This document shows positions 22,001 through 32,961 of a stretch of 64,000 bases of DNA, in pieces. The stretch spans positions 1 through 64,000 of the forward strand of contig RPFO01001369.1 in NCBI GenBank assembly GCA_009746045.1, written 5' to 3'. The stretch comes from Mesostigma viride. Taxonomy: Eukaryota > Streptophyta > Mesostigmatophyceae > Mesostigmatales > Mesostigmataceae. A program made the position numbers and the translations under genes. The notes under the pieces are model-generated. The model did not search any database. It saw nothing but the letters and a program-made list of their open reading frames with translations, and was not told where the DNA came from. The number at the start of each line of letters is the position of its first letter. Position 1 is the first letter of the stretch.

Positions 22001-23352
22001 GGAGGATTCAGGCTCCCATGGTGTCATCATGGCCCGTCTACGTACATGGATGGCATTTATGTAATTAATGATGAGGATTCAGGCTCCCATGGGGTCATCA
22101 TGGCTTGTCTACGTACATGGTTGGCATTTATGTAATTAATGAGGAGGATTCAGGCTCCCATGGTGTCTCCATGGCTGGCCTACGTACATGGATGTCAAGG
22201 AATAGTAAATGATGAGGATTCAGGCTCCCATGGTGTCATCATGGCCTGTCTACGTACATGGATGGCATGTATGTAATTAATGATGAGGATTCAGGCTCCC
22301 ATGGTGTCATCATGGCTTGTCTACGTACATGGATGGCATGTATGTAATTAATGATGAGGATTCAGGCTCCATTGGTGTCATCATGGCTGGCCTACGTATG
22401 TACATGGATGTCAAAGAAAAAAAAAATGATGAGGATTCAGGCTCCCATGGTGTCATCATTGCCCGTGTATGTACATGGTTGGCATTTATGTAATTAATGA
22501 TGAGGATTCAGGCTCCATTGGTGTCATCATTGCCCGTGTATGTACATGGTTGGCATTTATGTATGTAATTAATGATGAGGATTCAGGCTCCATTGGTGTC
22601 ATCATGGCTGGCCTACGTATGTACATGGATGTCAAAGAAAAAAAAATGATGAGGATTCAGGCTCCCATGGTGTCATCATGGCCCGTCTACGTACATGGAT
22701 GTCAAGGAATAGTAAATGATGAGGATTCAGGCTCCCATGGTGTCAGATGTCATGGCCTGTCTACGTACATGGATGGCATGTATGTAATTAATGATGAGAA
22801 TTCAGGCTCCATTGGTGTCATCATGGCTGGCCTACGTATGTACATGGATGTCAAAGAAAAAAAAATGATGAGGATTCAGGCTCCCATGGTGTCATCATGG
22901 CCCGTCTACGTACATGGATGTCAAGGAATAGTAAATGATGAGGATTCAGGCTCCCATGGTGTCATCATGGCCTGTCTACGTACATGGATGGCATGTATGT
23001 ATTTAATGATGAGGATTCAGGCTCCCATGGTGTCATCATGGCTGGCCTACGTACATGGATGTCTCAGAAAAAAAATGATGAGGATTCAGGCTCCCATGGT
23101 GTCATCATGGCTGGCCTACGTACATGGATGTCAAAGAAAAAAAAATGATGAGGATTCAGGCTCCCGTGGTGTCATTATGGCCCGTCTACGTGTTGTTGGC
23201 ATGTATGAAATTAATGATGAGGATTCAGGCTCCCATAGTGTCATCATGGCTGGCCTACGTACATGGTTGGCATTTATGTAATTAATGATGAGGATTCAGG
23301 CTCCCATGGTGTCATCATTGCCCGTGTATGTACATGGTTGGCATTTATGTAA
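19010..23352. repeat. ~70-bp minisatellite, left block with an orientation switch
   Basis: Units of roughly 65-75 bp carry GATGAGGATTCAGGCTCCCA, TGGTGTCATCATGG and CTACGTACATGG. Up to about 20,050 the units are inverted; after that they run in the plus orientation. Variants differ in the tail: GGCATTTATGTAATT, GTCAAGGAATAGTAA, GTCAAAGAAAAAAAA or GTCTCATAAAATAA. Open frames within it (QAPMVSSW, DEDSGSHGVI) reflect the unit, not genes. Confidence 0.96.
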
Positions 23353-23455
23353 GGGTGGTTTTACCGGATTAGGATACATTTGCACGGCTTCAAATGTATC
23401 CTAAATGCACCATTGGCAAACATGGTTTCTGGACATGGTCGATATCATTAATATG

Positions 23456-23488
23456 TTTGGCAAGCATGATATGATCATGCTTGCCAAA
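23456..23488. repeat. Perfect 15-bp-arm hairpin
   Basis: TTTGGCAAGCATGAT, spacer ATG, then its exact complement. It lies ~100 bp inside the left end of the 9.6-kb element, so it may be a protein-binding or structural site for that element. Confidence 0.85.
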
Positions 23489-24219
23489 GATGTTGTCTCT
23501 TTTCATATTTCACACATATATTATCGGCCTCGGCGTGCCATGCTTCCACGTTTGTTGTCTCTTTTCATATATTGTAAGTATGATCAATAAAATTCCAAAC
23601 ATGACCATGTTGGAGACTTCAAGTGGAGCATCATGATTACTGTTTTCACTATTACGTAACCCATGGTTCATGTTAACATGGCATAATGAGCAATCCTATT
23701 GACCCCATGACTAATGGTGAAGTTAATAAAGTTACATCGTGGCACGTCACTATAGCATCAAGTTGCATCATTGTGCATAAAGTAGTTTAGCACTGAGTTG
23801 GCATGCCAACACCAGGTACACTAAATAAATTAAAACCAGAATTGATAAACAACCCAGTATCCAAATACAGTATCCATATATATGCAGGTCGTACTACAGG
23901 TGCAGCCACGGCTGCCACGCGGCTTCTGCAGCGATCACGCTCTTTCTCCTAGACAATTGCTCTACTGGTCCCTACAGGTCGGTCGACTTGGACCATGATG
24001 CGTCAAGAACAGTTAATTGACCGACTTAAACAAGATGTTTGTCTACATGCAGCTGTCTGCACCTAACTAACGCGAAACCGCGTGCTACCAAATATAGGGG
24101 GAAATGCATGAGTAACACATGTCAACGCACAACCGGTGGAAATCACGCGATACCAACCGCGGCAACAGTGGTGTGAACATAGCGGGCACTGACATGCAAA
24201 AAAGCACCAGCAGCGGCAT

Positions 24220-24660
24220 CAGTAGCAAATTGTAGTAGCGGAACAATAGCCACTACATCAATGCAACAACACATCAGCCCAGCAACACAGCAGCAGCATG
24301 ACCGTAGCACAGCAGCAGCACAACTGTAGCACATCAACACGGCCGCATAGCAGGAGCACAAGTCAGCGCAGCAGCAACTTAGTATGCCGATTCCTGAATT
24401 TCCTATCAGTGGACTATAGTCCATTGATAGGAAATTCACTAATAGGCAGTACTAGCTCAGCAGCACGGCAGCAATGCAGCAGTGCATCAACACAGCAGCA
24501 CGACAGCAATACATCAGCGGCACGGCAGCAATGCAGCAACACATCAGCACAATAGCACAGCAGCAGCACGGCAGCAATGCAGCAGCAGTAGCATGGCAGC
24601 ACAGCAGCAGCAGCAGCACATGAGCAGCTCAATGACAACAACGCTGCTTGCGCTTCAGCA
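24220..24660. repeat. CAG/CAA-rich imperfect trinucleotide region
   Basis: Scattered CAGCAGCA, CAACA and CACGGCAGCAATG units, just 3' of the minus-strand gene. It is interrupted by a palindrome at 24,381-24,453. The rest of 23,490-24,220 shows no gene. Confidence 0.75.
24381..24453. mobile_element. 73-bp near-perfect palindrome (tiny foldback insert)
   Basis: The central 42 bases (24,396-24,437) have 21-base arms with a single mismatch around CTA|TAG. The arms extend outward with gaps through AGTATGCCGATT / AATAGGCAGTACT. It sits inside the CAG-rich region and looks like a separate small insert. Confidence 0.65.
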
Positions 24661-26185
24661 GTCGTCGTCGTCGTCATCGTCATCGGCAAGGATGAGCGCT
24701 CGCTTCCGACGCCGGGAGGCGCCTGCGTTGTTGTTCTCCGCCACAACGTCGCTGGGTGGAACCATCTCGCGCAATCGAGCCTCGGCCAGGGTGATATCCG
24801 GCGCTTGCAACGCAGGGACGACCACACCGGGGCACCCGCAGATCTGTGCCTCCAGCTCGTGGAGAGGCACGCAAGAAACCGCGTCCTCCTCCCAACGGGC
24901 ACCCCAGTACATGGCTACCATGTCGTTTTGCGTGTCGACAACAGCGACACGACCATGGTACCTGCCGTCCCGGCTTTCGGTGCGACCGTCCGCGGATGTC
25001 ACACGCTCCGACGCCCAATGACACACGACTTGCCCTACGAGGTTGCGGCTGCCACTCTTGACCTGCAGCGTTACGCCTTCCCAGCATGCCTTCGCCATGC
25101 CGACGATGCCCTTTGAGCATTCAGCATCTTGCCACTTCACGACCGGGTGTTCCGCGTCATAGGGCACCTCCTTCAGCGCCTTTAGGCACTCCTTGGTGAG
25201 CTTTTTGTTCGCACCCAAGGAGACTCCATGGGGCGGCTGACCTCGCTTGCCCACCACTTGTGTCAAGACGAGGTCTGAGGCGGTGATGATCACCGTGTGC
25301 GCCGCAGTGGTTGGCGGATGGGGCCATTGCGCAATGTCTGTATTCCACGGGTGCCACGTGTCATGCAAATGCTTAGCGCGGTATACAAAGAGCTCAATAG
25401 AAGGTTGGCCGCCATCCTCCTTCGCAACCACCTCCTTGATGATGCCAACGAGGACTGGAGTCCACGTGAGCTTCGAGTTGCAGAGAATACCAGCTGAAGG
25501 GTGCCAGTATAGAACAGCGGAGCCTTTCTCAACGCCTTGCATGCGCTTCAAGTAAGCGACCTTGGCTGCCATGGCCCTGTCTTCTGCCGCCCATTCCTGC
25601 TGTGTGTGGCCATCATGACGAACTCGGTCTACCAGCGGGGTGACGCGCACCGCCTCTGCGTCGACCAACGCCATGAAGTGCTCTTCTTGCGTCGGTGGTG
25701 GTTCAGGCGCTGCATCGTGCTCACGCAGGGCGGAGATGTCCGCGCGAGATGGCCACGGCAAAGGGCGCCACTCCTCAGGCACCTCCTCAGGGGCATGTGG
25801 GACTTGACTTGCGAAAAAAGGCCTTGTTTGGCTTGATGGTGTCGGGCGGAAAGTACCACTGCCAGATGCCATGGGGCAACTTCTCGACCCTTGTTTTGAT
25901 CGACTCCAGCTCCTTCCCCAGAAACTCCATGTTCAATGGTGCGAAGGCTGGGGTGTCCTGCAACATCGGAATGCGGTCTGGATCCACAAGTCGGACGCCA
26001 AACAGCGGCCGCCCCTCCGCATCAAACCTGTATGGCTGTGTCATCGCCTTCCCGCACCGTGGCGCGCCTTCCTGTCGAGTCCCCGCGGGCTGCCACGGCG
26101 TCTTTTGGGACTCCGTGGTCCGGTAGGACAACCAGGTCTCTGTGTTGCCCTGTACCTGGAAGAAGACGGCGTGGTGCACCTTCAT
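24655..26185 (-). CDS. Large exon: two Tudor/Agenet-like modules, frameshifted
   Basis: About 510 codons from a Met at 26,185 to the stop at 24,655. Residues ~210-260 (VLYWHPSAG...VLVGIIKEVV) and ~385-435 (GRYHGRVAVVDTQNDMVAMY followed by an acidic strand and LHELE) resemble small beta-barrel reader folds of the Tudor/Agenet kind; this is a resemblance only. The C terminus is RRRKR followed by eight aspartates. The frame slips at the A6 run 25,814-25,819; removing one base joins the N-terminal part (ending NKAFF) to the rest. Upstream the frame runs into a GC-rich minisatellite. Belongs to the 9.6-kb element. Confidence 0.6.
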
Positions 26186-26279
26186 TGAGCGACCGCGTTT
26201 TTCAGGCACCGGCTGTGCCGCTCCGCCGCTCCGCTGCCCGCCGGCTGCGCCGCCGGCCCGCCGCGCGCCGGCTGCCCCG

Positions 26280-27185
26280 CCCCGTAGCCCGTCGACAGGC
26301 TGCCCCGCCCCGCCGCATGCCAGCTGCGCCGGCCCGCCGCCCACGCGCGCCGGCAGCGCCGTTGGCCCCCCGCGTGCCGACGGCCCTGCCCCGCCGCCCG
26401 TTGACAGCCCCGCCCCGCCGCATGCCAGCTGCGCCGGCCCGCCGCCCATGCGCGCCGGCAGCGCCGCTGGCCCCCGCGCGCCGACGGCCCTGCCCCGCCG
26501 CCCGTCGACTGCCCCGCCCCGCCGCCCGTCGACAGCCCTGCCCCGCCGCATGCAGGCTGCGCCGCCGCTGCCACCTCGCTGCGCGCTGGCTGCGCCACCT
26601 CGCCGCCCGCCGACGGCGCCGCCCCGCCGCGCACCGGCTGCCCCGCCCCGCCGCCCGTCGACTGCCCCGCCCCGCCGCATGCCAGCTGCGCCGGCCCGCC
26701 GCCCACGCGCGCCGGCAGCGCCGCTGGCCCCCCGCGCGCTGACGGCCCTGCCCCGCCGCCCGTCGACTGCCCCGCCCCGCCGCCCGTCGACAGCCCCGAC
26801 CCACCGCATGCCAGGTGCGCCGGCCCGCCGCCCGCGCGCGCCGGCAGCGCCGCTGGCCCCCCGCGCGCCGACGGCCCTGCCCCGCCGCCCGTCGACAGCC
26901 CTGCCCCGCCGCCCGTCGACAGCCCCGCCCCGCCGCATGCCAGCTGCGCCGGCCCGCCGCCCACGCGCGCCGGCAGCGCCGCTGGCCCTGCCCCGCCGCC
27001 CGTCGACTGCCCCGCCCCGCCGCCCGTCGACAGCCCTGCCCCGCCGCATGCCAGGTGCGCCGGCCCGCCGCCCGCGCGCACCGGCAGCGCCGCTGGCCCC
27101 CCGTGCGCCGACGGCCCTGCCCCGCCGCCCGTCGACAGCCCCGCCCCGCCGCATGCCAGCTGCGCCGGCCGGCCGCCCATGCGCG
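26280..27185 (-). repeat. GC-rich minisatellite (100-130-bp units)
   Basis: Tandem units share GCATGCCAGCTGCGCCGGCC and CCCCGCCGCCCGTCGAC. All three minus-strand frames are open (for example GGGPAQLACGGAGLSTGGGA), so coding status is undecidable from openness alone. It lies between exons of the minus-strand gene and could be intron or a repeated Ala/Gly/Pro segment. Confidence 0.85.
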
Positions 27186-27366
27186 CCATGCGCTTCGCAG
27201 GTCCATTGGGATCATGAGGCCTGCGCAAAATCTCACCTCGGAGGCCCGTGCTACTTCTAGTAAGATGCTTGCATTTTCAATGCGTCACCTATATGCAGGC
27301 ATAGAGGGTGGTACATGGCGCTAGACTCATCAGGGGATAGGAGCCATGCCCTCAGCAATTACTCAC

Positions 27367-27408
27367 CTCCTGGCCCTTGCTGTTGCGGTCTCGGATGAAG
27401 ATGATGGT
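27367..27408 (-). CDS. 14-codon exon candidate
   Basis: It lies between an acceptor-like GGCGTGTAG and donor CAGGAG|GTGAGT, phase 0, encoding TIIFIRDRNSKGQE. Probably part of the gene continuing at 24,655-26,185. Confidence 0.45.
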
Positions 27409-27419
27409 CTACACGCCGC

Positions 27420-28090
27420 CGCATGCAAACAAGGAATGAGAGACAAAGCCGTGCGAGGCCAATATGGGCACAGTGAGAGAAACAAGTCGACGCGAACCTA
27501 CATCACGAGTGTCAGCGAAGGGGACCCATGGGAGAAGTCTCCCTCCCATGGTATCATTCACGGACACACGCAGCGGCCATGGGAACAGCCAAAACAGCAG
27601 GTTCACACACGCAAGGGCAACGACCTGCAGTGCCTGACCAGCATGTCGGTCAGTTGTGATTGGCAAGGCAGAGCCACACACACCAGGTACACGCTGCATG
27701 GGCAGGGAAGACGCTCTTACATGAGAAAAAGCGAGGAAACGTGCGCGAGAAGGATATTAAGAGCGATCCGCGCTAGAAGGATGCTACAATAGCATCATAT
27801 ATTCAAGAATTAGCAAAGAAAGATGTAGAAAAGAGACAAAAGAAAGAAATACGAGAGAAAGCAAAGACAGGGAGCTGCCAAACCGGGCAGACAAAAGGTT
27901 ACGAGCGGCAAGAGTTGTGAACGCTGCACTTGATTGCTTTCTCTGACTTGTCAACTGCGAAGAGTGACTGACTTACCTCTCTGGAAATGGTATGCTCAGC
28001 ATCCCATGGTAATGAAATGGTGAGCTATGCTGTCAGACATGCCTATATAACATAGCTACCCTAGGGTCCTAATACAAAACTAGAAATCAA
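27420..28090. other. No recognised feature
   Basis: Probably intronic sequence between two small minus-strand exon candidates. It contains no supported gene or repeat. Confidence 0.4.
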
Positions 28091-28097
28091 ACCATAC

Positions 28098-28142
28098 CGT
28101 GAGTTTCCCGGCTCGCACGGCCTCCTCCCTTTGTGCCAACGC
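28098..28142 (-). CDS. 15-codon exon candidate
   Basis: It lies between acceptor TTGTGTTTGCAG and donor CTCACG|GTATGG, phase 0, encoding ALAQREEAVRAGKLT. The strong polypyrimidine acceptor and whole-codon length are the support. Upstream exons were not found. Confidence 0.45.
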
Positions 28143-28283
28143 CTGCAAACACAACGGGCCGTGGAGGAGGGTGGAAAGGTGGGCAAGTGTGGAGGAGTTT
28201 GGGGGGGACCGGGTTGAGCAGCGGTGGGGGAAAGATGTGCCGGTCATGATGTTGTCAACTACAGCTGTTGTATCGTGATTCAC

Positions 28284-28600
28284 CTTCAATAAGTCTACTG
28301 TTCTACATCCGGTGGTGGATGGACACAAGCAATAAAGGCCCCGCCCACAACTCAGATTTCTTTAGAAAATCTACTGATCTACATTCCATGGCGCCTTCAC
28401 AGAAGCAGGAAACTCCGCCCACCGGTCAAATGTGACGCCCAACAAAGCCCCAACTTATTTCTTCAAGAAGTATACTGTTTTACATCCGGTAGTGCTTGGA
28501 CAGAAGCAATATGTAAAGCCCGCCCACGAGTCGGATTTCTTTACGAAAAACCTGTTTTACATTCGATGGGGTCTTGACAGATTCAAGCAGCAATACTCGT
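28284..28600. repeat. Four diverged ~75-100-bp repeats
   Basis: Copies near 28,284, 28,360, 28,460 and 28,535 share TCTACTGTTCTACATCCGGT and GACAGAAGCAA, with CCGCCCAC between them. No coding function is evident. Confidence 0.65.
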
Positions 28601-28675
28601 TTCTACCTGCGTGCGACTGCAGCGGCCGAGTGCTGCAACTTGCCTTCACGTCCCAGTCTTCACGTGACAGTCCTG

Positions 28676-29605
28676 GTCTTCACGTCTTCACGTCTTCACG
28701 TCTTCACGTCTTCACGTCTTCACGTCTTCACGTCTTCACGACTTCACCTGAACTTGCGGCGTATCGTATCTTTGATACCTTGCATGCACGTCTTCACGTC
28801 TTCACGTCTTCACCGCGTCTTCACCTGTCTTCACCACGTCTTCACGGCTTCACGTCTTCACGTCTTCACGGCTTCACCTGAACACCTGAACTTCACCTGA
28901 ACTTGCCGTATCGTGTCTTCACGTCTTCACGTCTTCACGTCTTCACGTCTTCACGTCTTCACCGCGTCTTCACCTGTCTTCACCACGTCTTCACGGCTTC
29001 ACGGCTTCACGGCTTCACGGCTTCACCTGAACACCTGAACTTCACCTGAACTTGCCGTATCGTGTCTTCACGTCTTCACGTCTTCACGTCTTCACGTCTT
29101 CACGTCTTCACCGCGTCTTCACCTGTCTTCACCACGTCTTCACGGCTTCACGTCTTCACGGCTTCACGGCTTCACCTGAACACCTGAACTTCACCTGAAC
29201 TTGCCGTATCGTGTCTTCACGTCTTCACGTCTTCACGTCTTCACGTCTTCACGTCTTCACCGCGTCTTCACCTGTCTTCACCACGTCTTCACGTCTTCGC
29301 GTCTTCACGTCTTCACGGCTTCACCTGAACACCTGAACTTCACCTGAACTTGCCGTATCGTGTCTTCACGTCTTCACGTCTTCACGTCTTCACGTCTTCA
29401 CGTCTTCACCGCGTCTTCACCTGTCTTCACCACGTCTTCACGGCTTCACGTCTTCACGTCTTCACGGCTTCACCTGAACACCTGAACTTCACCTGAACTT
29501 GCCGTATCGTGTCTTCACGTCTTCACGTCTTCACGTCTTCACGTCTTCACGTCTTCACCGCGTCTTCACCTGTCTTCACCACGTCTTCACGGCTTCACCT
29601 GAACA
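28676..29605 (+). repeat. TCTTCACG minisatellite in ~149-bp higher-order units
   Basis: The basic unit is the 9-mer CTTCACGTC. It is organised into higher-order units of about 146-150 bp that begin at GCCGTATCGTGTCTTCACG near 28,905, 29,053, 29,203, 29,353 and 29,503. Each ends in CACCTGAACACCTGAACTTC. Confidence 0.92.
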
Positions 29606-29779
29606 CCTGAACTTTGCGTATCGTATCTTTCATACATTGCATCATTTGCATGCCTTGGAGCTGCACGTCTTCAAGGAGTGTCACCCAGTTCCCGCTTGAT
29701 TCAAATGCACTTCGCGCTTGAATTCGTGACTTCGCCCCGCTCAAGGTGGAAAGAATGATGGGCACTAGCCACGGGAACT

Positions 29780-30127
29780 ATGCCCGATGCTGATAGCCGA
29801 AGCGATGACATGGACGAATTGATTGATTTGTGTTATGCCGGGGACGATTGTAGGAAATGGGTGCTAGGAAAGAAATCTGGTGCCATGAAAGTAGATTTTT
29901 TGGCCGGTGCAAACCACCAATGCGCCGGCCGATGTGGCAAGGTCCTGCACGGCAGCCAGAGCGCACCCAGCCAGAGCGTACCCAGCCGCTGCCGCCGCCG
30001 ACCCCCGTACTGGTGGGCGTGGAACAGACGATGAGAGAGATGCAACGAGCTATGGAGAACCAAAGCAAGAAGGTTGAAGAGCTTGGTTTGCAGCTGCGTC
30101 AAGAGGTGCAGAAACAAGTGGTCCAGC

Positions 30128-30169
<42 letters not shown>

Positions 30170-30206
30170 TGCAGCAGCAACTGCAGCAGCAACTGCAGCA
30201 ACAACT

Positions 30207-30299
<93 letters not shown>

Positions 30300-32075
30300 C
30301 TTCAGTTCCCGCAGGCAGCGTCGGCAATGTCGCAGTTTCCACAGGCATTGTCGGCACTGCAGCAGTTTTCGCAGGGACCGTCGGCAGCAGAGCAGTTCCC
30401 GCAGGGATCATCGGTGGTGCAGCAGTTCTTTGTGAGTCATTCGTGTAGTGTTGAGTGGGTGGGGTGGGGTGTGTGTGGGGGGGGGGGTGTAGGGGGGATT
30501 TGACTGTGTGACTGCGTGGCTGCTTGGCTGGAAAGGAGGGTGCGTGGCTGTGTGGCTGCGTGGCTGCGCTGCTGCGTGGCTGCGTGGCTGCTTGGCTGGA
30601 AAGGAGGGTGCGTGGCTGTGTGGCTGCGTGGCTGCGCTGCTGCGTGGCTGCGTGGCTGCGTGGCTGCGTGGCTGCGTGGCTGCGTGGCTGCGTGGCTGCG
30701 TGGCTGCGTGGCTGCGTGGCTGCGTGGCTGCGTGGCTGCTTGGCTGGAAAGGAGGGTGCGTGGCTGTGTGGCTGCGTGGCTGCGCTGCTGCGTGGCTGCG
30801 TGGCTGCGTGGCTGCTTGGCTGGAAAGGAGGGTGCGTGGCTGTGTGGCTGCGTGGCTGCGCTGCTGCGTGGCTGCGTGGCTGCGTGGCTGCGTGGCTGCG
30901 TGGCTGGAAAGGAGGGTGCGTGGCTGTGTGGCTGCGTGGCTGCGCTGCTGCGTGGCTGCGTGGCTGCATGGCTGCGTGGCTGCGTGGCTGCGTGGCTGCG
31001 TGGCTGCGTGGCTGCGTGGCTGCGTGGCTGCGTGGCTGTGTGGCTGCGTGGCTGCGCTGCTGCGTGGCTGCGTGGCTGCGTGGCTGCGTGGCTGCGTGGC
31101 TGCTTGGCTGGAAAGGAGGGTGCGTGGCTGTGTGGCTGCGTGGCTGCGCTGCTGCGTGGCTGCGTGGCTGCGTGGCTGCGTGGCTGCGTGGCTGCGTGGC
31201 TGCGTGGCTGCGTGGCTGGAAAGGAGGGTGCGTGGCTGCGTGGCTGCGTGGCTGCGCTGCTGCGTGGCTGCGTGGCTGCGTGGCTGCGCTGCTGCGTGGC
31301 TGCGTGGCTGCGTGGCTGTGTGGCTGCGTGGCTGCGTGGCTGCTTGGCTGGAAAGGAGGGTGCGTGGCTGTGTGGCTGCGTGGCTGCGCTGCTGCGTGGC
31401 TGCGTGGCTGCGTGGCTGGAAAGGAGGGTGCGTGGCTGTGTGGCTGCGTGGCTGCGCTGCTGCGTGGCTGCGTGGCTGCGTGGCTGCTTGGCTGGAAAGG
31501 AGGGTGCGTGGCTGTGTGGCTGCGTAGCTGCGCTGCTGCGTGGCTGCGTGGCTGCGTGGCTGCGTGGCTGCGTGGCTGCGTGGCTGCGTGGCTGCGTGGC
31601 TGCGTGGCTGCGTGGCTGCGTGGCTGCGTGGCTGCGTGGCTGCGTGGCTGCGTGGCTGCGTGGCTGCGTGGCTGCGTGGCTGGAAAGGAGGGTGCGTGGC
31701 TGTGTGGCTGCGTGGCTGCGCTGCTGCGTGGCTGCGTGGCTGCGTGGCTGCGTGGCTGGCTGGGGGGGGGGGGGGTGCCGGGTGCGTGGATGCGTGGATG
31801 TGTGGCTGGGTGGGTGCGTCACTGCGTGGCTGGCTGGCTCTGTGGCTGCGTGGGCGGCTGGATGGCCGGGTCAGCGTGGCTGCGTGTTCAATGGGATGCT
31901 AATATGTTGTTGCCTTTGGATGCCACAGTTCATGGATTCTTTTGTTCACATGCAGGTGCTGCCGTCTTCCCCATCGACGTCGTCAAGACCGATGTCGCCA
32001 AGAAGGATGATGCAATCACTCTCGGCCATGTTTAACTCATGTGGGCCTTCATGGCCATACGGGAAATATTATTGA
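29780..32075 (+). CDS. Gln-rich protein, two exons, frame-disrupted
   Basis: ATG at 29,780 opens an acidic N terminus with a Cys/His patch (NHQCAGRCGK). A slip near 29,930-29,960 leads into Pro-rich sequence and a coiled coil (MREMQRAMENQSKKVEELGL), then polyglutamine from 30,130. After the CAG tract the plausible frame switches and reads QFPQ-type repeats (LQFPQAASAMSQFPQALSAL) to donor TTCTTT|GTGAGT at 30,432. Acceptor TTCACATGCAG at 31,955 leads, in phase, to a 39-codon final exon ending WPYGKYY. The 1,524-base intron is mostly a minisatellite. Function unknown; it belongs to the 9.6-kb element. Confidence 0.5.
30130..30297 (+). repeat. CAG trinucleotide tract
   Basis: About 56 CAG/CAA codons, with CTG interruptions in the first third. 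It is polyglutamine in the upstream frame. The downstream QFPQ frame corresponds to GCA phase, so the tract length as given does not connect the two coding parts. Confidence 0.95.
30516..31763 (+). repeat. GTGGCTGC minisatellite within an intron
   Basis: The basic 9-bp unit is TGCGTGGCT. A recurrent module (TGCTTGGCTGGAAAGGAGGG then GTGGCTGTGTGG) gives irregular higher-order units. The repeat is open in several frames on both strands, as WLRGCVA or QPRSHAAT runs, without being genes. Confidence 0.95.
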
Positions 32076-32961
32076 ATCAGTTCTTTGACACTGAGTTGGC
32101 ACTACGCAACACCTTTGATGCACATGAGTGCAGGGCGCATGTGTTGAAACCATGCAACCGTGGCGATCCCTCAAAAAGTTTGGTTATGTAATAAGTGACA
32201 CAATTATTCCGGACGTATGATGGCCCAGCGTCCTGTAAGGTTGAGTTGTCTTGGAGGAGGAGCGTGATGACCGCGGAAGCCGCGTGGGTGTCTGTAGTGC
32301 TATATCTTGAAGATGTACGGTGCGAGACCCGTCTCACGGCGAGACCCGTCTCACGGTGCGAGACTGAACAAGTCTCGCGTGCAGACATGTGTGTAGTACT
32401 CCTACACACAGATCTCGAGTGATTTATCTAGTACCAAATCCGAAAGGCTTGCATCACTCCCCGGACAGGAGAACTTTTGCGGATGACTGTAGGTGTAAGT
32501 TGGCGATGCCATGGTAACCGGAGACGTCCGTCCTATAGTCAGCAAAATTGGTGCGAGAGGTCCCCAGTTCGATTCCGGTCGGATTCATTTGCAGATCGCG
32601 TTTTCCACGTTTTCCGCGGCCCGGCACTGAACGCAAAGGTTTTCACCTTTGCGGAGTGCCTGATCAGAATATCTTGAAGATGTACGGTCTTGGAAGAGTT
32701 ATGGTCTTGGAATCATATAATAATGAGCTTGGAATAAAGTTGCGGGCAGCCTTCAATTGGCATATGTTGTCTCATTGATGTTGTCTCATTGCGTTAATGG
32801 GTCAATTGTCTTAGTTTATATAATGTATATCTTGGGAAACTCATTGCTTCAATAAAATGCATGCTAGGCGCAATCAACCCCCACAAACACATCTGAAAAC
32901 TGCACACTGCATCAAATGTATCCTAGACAAAAAAATGTATCCTAATCCGGTAAAACCACCC

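Larger units (their letters stand above)
23353..32961. mobile_element. 9.6-kb TIR element inserted in the minisatellite
   Basis: A 29-bp perfect terminal inverted repeat begins GGGTGGTTTTACCGGATTAG at 23,353-23,381, with its complement at 32,933-32,961. Flanks show a 3-bp TAA duplication; joining them recreates the normal array sequence ATGTAATTAATG. A TWA target duplication and G-rich termini fit the PIF/Harbinger superfamily (established feature), but I find no Harbinger nuclease or Myb-like protein inside. It carries a minus-strand gene (24,655-28,142), a plus-strand Gln-rich gene (29,780-32,075) and several minisatellites. It may be a non-autonomous element that captured sequence. Confidence 0.85.

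Noticed and set aside
26182-27260. Ala/Arg/Pro-rich ORFs on both strands
   Set aside because: The GC-rich minisatellite lacks stops in all frames. Only the unique 24,655-26,185 part is supported as coding.
30437-32075. Open frames of 340-520 codons (WLRGCVA and QPRSHAAT repeats)
   Set aside because: The 9-bp unit is open in several frames and lies inside the probable intron of the Gln-rich gene.
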